Assembly (NCBI GenBank): GCA_018056215.1
Contig: JAGPGB010000098.1
Span: 1-5,169, forward strand
Direction: 5' to 3'
Source: Bacteroidales bacterium
Lineage (GTDB): Bacteria > Bacteroidota > Bacteroidia > Bacteroidales > DTU049
Length of the DNA: 5,169 nt
Below are positions 1 through 5,169 of this stretch, one piece after another. The position numbers and the translations under genes were made by a program. How positions within the stretch are numbered: position 1 is the stretch's first letter; each line of letters opens with the position of its first letter. The notes below the pieces were generated by a model that worked only from the letters and a program-made list of their open reading frames with translations, did no database searches and was not told where the DNA came from.

Positions 1-1113
1 CGCGATGCATTGAGTATGTTTGATCAATTAGCTTCTTTTGGTGAGGGCAAAATTTCTTATAGCAATGCTATAGAAAATCTAAATGTGGTAGATTATGATC
101 TCTATTTCCAATTGACAGATAATTTATTAAAAGGAGATTTATCTAAAACTCTAATGCTTGTCGATCACATCATATCTAATGGATTCGAACCTATTCATAT
201 TATTAAAGGATTAGCAGAACACATTAGAAATTTACTTTTCACTTCTATGAATACTACTATAGATCTTTTAGAAATCAGTGAAGCACATAAGCAAAAATTG
301 GTCAGTCAGGTGAAATATTGCTCCTATGATTTTTTGTCTAATGTTCTCAAAATATTATCTGAGGCTGATGTATCATATATGAATACACAAAATAAAAGAT
401 TACTACTAGAGGTTTCTCTGCTCAAAATCATTGATAGCAACAAAAAACCTATTAATGACAAAGCTGCTTCTATTTCTACTAATACATTAAATTTAGATCC
501 TAATAAAAATTCTACTAATACACAAAATAATACTACAAATTCTAAATTTATAAATAGTAATAATACTCAGAAAATTGATAATCCCTCAAAATATGCTAAT
601 GGCATTAGTACATCGAAGATTGTCAATTCTTTTAGTGTAAAAGAAAAACTTAATGAATATAAAACAAAAATAGAAAATAAAAAAGAACTCAATGAAGAAA
701 ATATAAAAGAATTATTAAAACATCTCGCAGACGAATATACAAATACCTTACCTGTATTTTCTGATATTTTATCTAATATGACAATAAATTACTCAAATAA
801 TTTACTTGCTTTCAATGTAGATAATATTTTAGATGCAGAAAATATAAAAAAGAATTTAATTCTAATAAAACAATATCTTGCAAGCAATTTAGCAGAGAAC
901 GGATATGAAATACAAATAAATGTTTTAAATAATCCTGAAAATATTAATAAACCCATAAAAAGAGAAAGACCATTAACTACTGAAAACTCAAAGCAACAAA
1001 CTGATAATAACGATGATGAGAAATTTTTTCAACAATTGCAAGATAGATATCCATCATTGAAATTATTAAATGACAAATTTAATTTACAACCGATAAAACC
1101 AAATAAAATATGA
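1..1113 (+). CDS. dnaX: DNA polymerase III subunit gamma/tau, 5'-truncated by the window edge
   Basis: DnaX is the ATPase subunit of the clamp loader, which opens the sliding clamp and loads it on primed DNA; tau forms also tether the polymerase. The frame is open from base 1 and starts RDALSMFDQ, matching the DnaX RDALSLTDQ motif that carries the sensor-2 arginine. About 210-220 N-terminal residues (Walker A, zinc module, Walker B, sensor 1) are therefore outside the window. Counting from base 1, residues 1-143 form the end of the AAA+ module and the helical collar domain (ending LLLEVSLLKI). Residues 145-210 are an Asn/Ser/Thr-rich low-complexity linker. Residues 211-370 form a C-terminal domain ending in DRYPSLKLLNDKFNLQPI, a tail typical of Bacteroidota DnaX. 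The TTG at position 10 lies inside the conserved motif and is not the true start. The stop TGA overlaps the next start codon. Identification is firm; the assignment of the C-terminal domain to polymerase binding is inferred. Confidence 0.93.
   Translation, partial: RDALSMFDQLASFGEGKISYSNAIENLNVVDYDLYFQLTDNLLKGDLSKTLMLVDHIISNGFEPIHIIKGLAEHIRNLLFTSMNTTIDLLEISEAHKQKLVSQVKYCSYDFLSNVLKILSEADVSYMNTQNKRLLLEVSLLKIIDSNKKPINDKAASISTNTLNLDPNKNSTNTQNNTTNSKFINSNNTQKIDNPSKYANGISTSKIVNSFSVKEKLNEYKTKIENKKELNEENIKELLKHLADEYTNTLPVFSDILSNMTINYSNNLLAFNVDNILDAENIKKNLILIKQYLASNLAENGYEIQINVLNNPENINKPIKRERPLTTENSKQQTDNNDDEKFFQQLQDRYPSLKLLNDKFNLQPIKPNKI
474..522 (+). repeat. 13-bp direct repeat pair inside the dnaX linker
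   Basis: The 13-mer TTCTACTAATACA occurs at 474-486 and again at 510-522, exactly 36 bases (12 codons) apart and in the same reading frame, so both copies encode Ser-Thr-Asn-Thr. It lies within the Asn/Ser/Thr-rich linker of DnaX. A small in-frame duplication that lengthened a flexible linker would explain it, but chance recurrence in low-complexity AT-rich sequence is also possible. Confidence 0.45.
1110..1113 (+). other. ATGA stop/start overlap coupling dnaX to the M16 protease gene
   Basis: The dnaX stop TGA (1111-1113) shares bases with the protease start ATG (1110-1112). In the protease frame there is a TAA at 1104-1106, only three bases before the ATG, so no earlier start is possible. 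No Shine-Dalgarno sequence is visible upstream (the stretch is A-rich), so initiation probably depends on ribosomes finishing dnaX. Re-initiation is inferred from the geometry; the overlap itself is directly seen. Confidence 0.85.
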
Positions 1114-4022
1114 AAAGACAAAGTAAAAAATTTTTATTAACCTTATTATTAATGATAGGAATAGGGCAGTTATTTGCACAAGTGAGTAACTATAAATATG
1201 TAACAGTGCCCAATGATCCGATGAATACTAGAATATATACATTAGATAATGGATTAAAAGTATTCATGACAGTTTATAAGGCAGAGCCCAGGATACAAAC
1301 TTATGTAGTAGTAGCTTCTGGTTCTAAATGTGATCCAAAAGAGACTACAGGGTTAGCACATTACTTTGAACATATGATGTTTAAAGGTACTCCAAACTAT
1401 GGTACAACAAATTGGGAGGCAGAGAAGCCTTTAATAGATAAAATTGCTGATTTATTCGAAAAATATAGAACTCTGACAGATGAAAAAGAACGTAAAGATT
1501 TATACAAAACTATAGATAGCGTATCTTATGAAGCTTCTAAATATTTCATAGCTAATGAATATGATAAAATGATGAGTTTCATAGGAGCTACTGGCACTAA
1601 CGCATTTACTTCATATGACCTCACTGCTTATCAAGAAAATATACCTAGTAATCAACTAGAAAATTGGGCAAAAATACAAGCAGATAGATTTTCAGAACCT
1701 GTACTACGCGGTTTTCATACTGAATTAGAAACTATTTATGAAGAAAAAAATATGACTCTTACTAATGATTCTCGAAAAATATTTGATGCAATGTTTGAGT
1801 CATTATTTGCAGTCCATCCATATCGCGTACCAGTGATAGGCTATGCTGAACATATAAAAAATCCATCCATGCGTAATATTATGAATTTCCATCAGACTTA
1901 TTACGTAGCTAATAATATGGCTATAGCTATATCTGGAGATTTTAACCCTGATGAGGCAATTAAAATTATTGATAACTATTTCGGTAAACTGCCATCACGA
2001 CCTCTACCATCATTAAACATTCCTGAAGAGAAACCTATAACAACTCCTATTGTAAAAGAAGTATTAGGACCAGATGCAGAAAATTTACTTATCGGTTATC
2101 GCCTACCAGCTGCAGCTCAAGTAGAGCTACCAATATTAGAAATTTTTGATAGGATACTGAGCAATAGCGTAGCTGGATTGATAGATATAGATTTAGTAAA
2201 AAAACAAAAAGTTTTAAGAGCAAGCTCAGGCTCATATACACTAAAAGATTATAGCGTTTATTTCCTTATGGGAAAACCAAAAGAAGGACAGTCTTTAGAA
2301 GAAGTCAAAGATTTATTATTACAACAAATAGAGCGTGTGAAAAAAGGTGATTTCCCCGAGTGGCTATTACAAGCTATAGTAAATGACGTTAAACTAGAAA
2401 GAATAAAACAACTAGAAAATAATGAAAATCGTGCTATGATGTTCGTAGATGCATTCTCTCTGGGAATACCTTGGGATAAATATCTAGAAACATACGAAAT
2501 ATTAAATAAAGTTACTAAAAAAGATGTAATAGATTTTGCTAATAAATATTTTCAAAATAATTATGTAGTAATATACAAAAAAGTAGGTAAAGACCCAAAT
2601 ATTCAAAAAATTGCAAAAAATAAATTAACTCCTATAGAAACCAATAAAGATGCTGAATCAGAATTTTTCAAAAAAATCAAAGAAACACCTGTCCCAGACA
2701 TAGCACCTGTATTTTTAGATTTCAAAAAGGATATTCAATTTGGAGAATTTGCACCAGATATTCCTGTATGGTATATTAGAAATACTGAAAACCCTACTTT
2801 TAATTTAGAATTTGTTTATGATATAGGCTTAGAAAATTTTAAAGAATTGCCTCTAGCAGCTAGATATATTAAATTATTAGGCACTGATAAATATTCTCCA
2901 GAGGAGATATCAAATGAGTTTTATCGTTTAGGGATCTCATATAGTATCAATGTTAGCGACGATAAAACATATATAACAATTTCTGGACTTACAGAAAACT
3001 TACCAGCAGGAATAGATTTAGTTATGCACTTATTAAATAATGCTAAATCTAATGATACAATTTATAAAAATTTCATTAATGATTTAGCAAAAGAAAGAAC
3101 TGATGCTACGAAGAGTATGATGTATATTATTAGTGCTCTTGTTAGCTATAGTTTATATGGTGAAGACAACCCTATGATGCATACACTTTCTACAAAAGAA
3201 TTAAGTAAAATGAACCCTGATGATTTATTAGCATATGTTAAAAATTTACCTAAATATTCTCAAAAGATTTATTTCTATGGAGATATTTCATTAGACGACT
3301 TGATCACTATTATGAATGAACATTATCATGTGAATCCACCTTTTAATGCATTAGAAAAGAAATACAAATTTGAGATACAACCTACAGATAAAAATGTAAT
3401 TTATTGGGTCAATTACGACATCCCTCAATCACAATTATTTATGTTCTCTCGTAGTATTAAAGGTTATAATCCTAAATTAGAACCCACAGTAGAATTATTT
3501 AATGAGTATTTTGGTGGTAGTATGAATAGTATAATTTTCCAAGAAATGCGTGAACGTAGAGCATTAGCATACACAGCTATGTCTATGTATCAGTTACCAC
3601 CTAAAAAAGATGATTATGCATTTTGCTTATCATTCATAGGAACACAATATGATAAAATGGATAGCGCTATAAATGGCTTCATAACCTTATTAAATAATAT
3701 ACCTCGTTCAGATAATGCTCTACAACTAGCTAAAGATGGTATTATAAAATCACTTCGCACAGAGAGAATAATTAGAGATGATATATTCTCTGCTTATGAA
3801 CTTGCTTTAGATAGAGGTATAGACTTTGATGTAAGACAAATAATTTTTGATGAAGTTCCTAATTTATCGTTTGATGATATTAATAATTTCGCAAACCAAT
3901 ATTTGAAAAATAATAAATATACTTATTCCATTATTGGTAATAAAGAAGATTTACCTTTTAAAGATCTAAAAAAATACGGTAAAGCAAAAGAGATAAAAAT
4001 TTCTAAAATTTTACCTAACTAA
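1110..4022 (+). CDS. Secreted M16 family zinc metallopeptidase (pitrilysin/insulinase type), full-length two-half protein
   Basis: This is a predicted zinc endopeptidase that degrades peptides outside the cytoplasm. The N-terminus has a positive segment (KRQSKK), a hydrophobic core (residues 8-19) and a signal peptidase I site LFA|Q after Ala23. There is no lipobox cysteine, so a soluble periplasmic or exported protein is expected. The inverted zinc motif HxxEH is HYFEH at 84-88 (zinc ligands His84 and His88, catalytic Glu87). The third ligand is most likely Glu212 in ELETIYEEKNM, with the supporting Glu205 seven residues earlier. Residues about 40-230 form the active M16 domain and 240-490 its partner domain. 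Residues 540-720 are a degenerate M16 domain without HxxEH, and 720-965 the last domain, with GGSMNSIIFQEMRERRALAY (802-821) carrying the Arg/Tyr pair known in the family to bind substrate. The length is normal for Bacteroidota homologues. The gene overlaps dnaX by 4 bases and is followed by a terminator. The substrate is unknown. Confidence 0.93.
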   Translation: MKRQSKKFLLTLLLMIGIGQLFAQVSNYKYVTVPNDPMNTRIYTLDNGLKVFMTVYKAEPRIQTYVVVASGSKCDPKETTGLAHYFEHMMFKGTPNYGTTNWEAEKPLIDKIADLFEKYRTLTDEKERKDLYKTIDSVSYEASKYFIANEYDKMMSFIGATGTNAFTSYDLTAYQENIPSNQLENWAKIQADRFSEPVLRGFHTELETIYEEKNMTLTNDSRKIFDAMFESLFAVHPYRVPVIGYAEHIKNPSMRNIMNFHQTYYVANNMAIAISGDFNPDEAIKIIDNYFGKLPSRPLPSLNIPEEKPITTPIVKEVLGPDAENLLIGYRLPAAAQVELPILEIFDRILSNSVAGLIDIDLVKKQKVLRASSGSYTLKDYSVYFLMGKPKEGQSLEEVKDLLLQQIERVKKGDFPEWLLQAIVNDVKLERIKQLENNENRAMMFVDAFSLGIPWDKYLETYEILNKVTKKDVIDFANKYFQNNYVVIYKKVGKDPNIQKIAKNKLTPIETNKDAESEFFKKIKETPVPDIAPVFLDFKKDIQFGEFAPDIPVWYIRNTENPTFNLEFVYDIGLENFKELPLAARYIKLLGTDKYSPEEISNEFYRLGISYSINVSDDKTYITISGLTENLPAGIDLVMHLLNNAKSNDTIYKNFINDLAKERTDATKSMMYIISALVSYSLYGEDNPMMHTLSTKELSKMNPDDLLAYVKNLPKYSQKIYFYGDISLDDLITIMNEHYHVNPPFNALEKKYKFEIQPTDKNVIYWVNYDIPQSQLFMFSRSIKGYNPKLEPTVELFNEYFGGSMNSIIFQEMRERRALAYTAMSMYQLPPKKDDYAFCLSFIGTQYDKMDSAINGFITLLNNIPRSDNALQLAKDGIIKSLRTERIIRDDIFSAYELALDRGIDFDVRQIIFDEVPNLSFDDINNFANQYLKNNKYTYSIIGNKEDLPFKDLKKYGKAKEIKISKILPN

Positions 4023-4042
4023 ACTTATAAAAAATATTTTAA

Positions 4043-4085
4043 AAAAAGAGAGGTAATAAAAAAAATTGCCTCTCTTTTTATATTA
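4043..4085 (+). terminator. Intrinsic terminator after the M16 protease gene
   Basis: A 15-bp stem pairs 4043-4057 with 4065-4079 around a loop of seven A (4058-4064). The core is GAGAGG opposite CCTCTC, with one U-G wobble (4054/4068). The right arm ends in five T and runs on into TATT. It begins 20 bases after the protease stop codon. The matching A-run on the left arm means it could also work for transcripts coming from the right, although no leftward gene is seen here. Confidence 0.88.
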
Positions 4086-4099
4086 TAAAAATTACTATT

Positions 4100-4129
4100 T
4101 TTGACATGCAATTTGAAAATATACTTTTA
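4100..4129 (+). promoter_or_regulatory. Probable Bacteroidota-type promoter for the glycosyltransferase gene
   Basis: TTTG at 4100-4103 fits the -33 box, and TACTTTTA at 4122-4129 matches the -7 consensus TAnnTTTG except for the last base, with an 18-base spacer. This predicts a transcript start near 4134-4137 and a leader of roughly 20 bases. A sigma-70-like pair (TTGACA at 4101-4106, TATACT at 4120-4125) is also present, but its 13-base spacer is too short. The position, just after a terminator and just before a gene, is the main support. Such boxes arise easily by chance in AT-rich DNA. Confidence 0.45.
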
Positions 4130-4156
4130 ATAAAGAAATAAATTATCAAAAAATTA

Positions 4157-5169
4157 ATGAAAAAGATAACTGTTTCAGTAATTAATGATTTAGCAACAGA
4201 TCAGCGAGTTTATCGTACTTGTTTAGTGTTAAATGAAATGGGATTCGAGGTTACATTGATAGGTAGACAATTACCAGATAGCTTGCCACTAGAACGACCA
4301 TATAAGGTTAAAAGATTTAAATTTTTAATTAATAGAAGTCCAATTTTTTATTTAGCATATAATCTAAGGCTCTTTTTTTATCTACTTGTCATACATCAAG
4401 ATATTTTATGGGCAAATGATTTAGATACACTACTAGCAAACACATTAATCAGTATTATAAAAAAGAAACCATTAATATATGATAGCCATGAATTATTCAC
4501 TGAATCTACACAATTATATAAAAGAAATTTTGTTAAAAAAATATGGGAGATAATAGAAAATTTTTGTTTTAAACATGTAGATACGTTTATCACTGTCAGT
4601 GAACCAATAGCAGCATTCTACCAGAAGAAATATAAAAAAACAATTTACATTATTAGAAATTTACCCATGAGATTTTATGCTGATAACAAACCATACCATC
4701 TTAAAGACAAATTTACCATAGTGATGCAAGGAAATGTAAACATTCGTAGAGGTTACGAAGAGGCAATTATATCTTTAAAACAATTAGATAATGTCTACAT
4801 GTATATTATAGGAAATGGAGATGCCATCAACAAACTAAAAGAAATAATACAAGAAGAAAACATTAATGACAAAGTAAGGCTAATAGCTAAACAGCCATAT
4901 GAAGAAATGATGAGATATACAAGCTCAGCGGATGTGGGATTGTGCATAGAAAACCCAAATTTTCTAAATTCATACTATAGCTTACCAAATAAAATTTTTG
5001 AATATATACAAGCAGGAATCCCTATAATAGCTACAAACCTACCAGAAATAAAAAAAATCATAGAAAAATATGAAATAGGAATATTAATTGACAAGCTAAC
5101 ACCAGAAGCTATAGCTGAAGCAATAAAGAAATTAAAAAACGACCAAAGTTTATATAATAAATTAAAAGA
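4157..5169 (+). CDS. GT4-type glycosyltransferase (GT-B fold), 3'-truncated by the window edge
   Basis: This predicted retaining glycosyltransferase transfers a sugar from a nucleotide-sugar donor, probably during synthesis of capsule, LPS or another surface glycan at the inner face of the cytoplasmic membrane. The 337 visible codons have no stop. The N-terminal acceptor half shows NDLATDQRVYR (10-20), LIGRQLPDSLPL (34-45), WANDLDTLLAN (85-95) and YDSHELFTE (108-116), a pattern common in Bacteroidota GT4 proteins. Residues 62-79 are hydrophobic and may help membrane contact. The C-terminal donor half shows QGNVNIRRGYEEAI (191-204), IGNGD (218-222) and SLPNKIFEYIQAGIPIIATNLPE (275-297). The ATG at 4157 is the only reasonable start, because an in-frame TAA lies at 4139-4141 with no ATG, GTG or TTG between. 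No Shine-Dalgarno sequence is evident. Family members are usually about 370-385 residues, so 30-50 are probably missing. Donor and acceptor sugars cannot be told from this sequence. Confidence 0.9.
   Translation, partial: MKKITVSVINDLATDQRVYRTCLVLNEMGFEVTLIGRQLPDSLPLERPYKVKRFKFLINRSPIFYLAYNLRLFFYLLVIHQDILWANDLDTLLANTLISIIKKKPLIYDSHELFTESTQLYKRNFVKKIWEIIENFCFKHVDTFITVSEPIAAFYQKKYKKTIYIIRNLPMRFYADNKPYHLKDKFTIVMQGNVNIRRGYEEAIISLKQLDNVYMYIIGNGDAINKLKEIIQEENINDKVRLIAKQPYEEMMRYTSSADVGLCIENPNFLNSYYSLPNKIFEYIQAGIPIIATNLPEIKKIIEKYEIGILIDKLTPEAIAEAIKKLKNDQSLYNKLK

Noticed and set aside
10..18. TTG at 10 or ATG at 16 as the real start of dnaX.
   Set aside because: The frame is open to base 1 and the codons before these already encode part of the conserved RDALS motif, so the gene clearly continues to the left of the window.
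679..685. A second A6 run in dnaX as a frameshift site.
   Set aside because: It reads T-AAA-AAA-G in frame, which is not a slippery heptamer, and it falls inside the C-terminal domain, where a truncated product would make little sense.
4031..4040. Palindrome AAAATATTTT as an operator site.
   Set aside because: A 10-bp A/T-only palindrome is expected by chance in this composition, and it lies between a stop codon and a terminator.
4101..4125. Sigma-70-type promoter TTGACA/TATACT.
   Set aside because: The two hexamers match well, but the 13-base spacer is far from the normal 16-18; the -33/-7 Bacteroidota reading of the same region fits better.
4396..4593. A 65-codon open frame on the - strand.
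   Set aside because: It lies wholly inside the glycosyltransferase gene on the opposite strand, where the + strand encodes conserved GT4 motifs such as YDSHELF. The antisense product has no recognisable domain, and such frames are common in AT-rich coding DNA.

Overview
The window is visibly AT-rich and reads entirely on the + strand. Several things point to a low-GC member of Bacteroidota, probably Bacteroidales. The M16 protease and the glycosyltransferase look like the forms common in that phylum, and the DnaX C-terminus ends with the PSLKLLNDKFNL-type motif I associate with it. The starts lack clear Shine-Dalgarno sequences, and the one promoter candidate resembles the Bacteroidota -33/-7 pattern better than sigma-70 boxes. 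No internal TGA codons interrupt the genes, so the standard bacterial code fits. The genus cannot be told from this sequence.

Layout: (1) Positions 1-1113 hold the 3' two-thirds of dnaX, the clamp-loader subunit of DNA polymerase III. It enters at the end of its ATPase module, so most of the AAA+ domain lies outside the window. (2) Positions 1110-4022 hold a complete 970-residue secreted M16 (pitrilysin/insulinase-type) zinc protease, overlapping the dnaX stop by 4 bases (ATGA). (3) Positions 4023-4156 are a short spacer with a strong intrinsic terminator followed by a probable promoter. (4) From 4157 to the right edge is a GT4-type glycosyltransferase, cut off by the window end with roughly 30-50 residues missing.

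There are two transcription units: dnaX and the protease as a translationally coupled pair closed by the terminator, then the glycosyltransferase starting a new unit. The clamp loader works in DNA replication and the protease is predicted to work outside the cytoplasm, so they share expression rather than a pathway. The glycosyltransferase probably builds cell-surface glycans, but its neighbours are out of view.

I see no RNA gene, CRISPR array, insertion sequence or recognisable new system. This looks like ordinary core-genome content, and the findings below are modest points.
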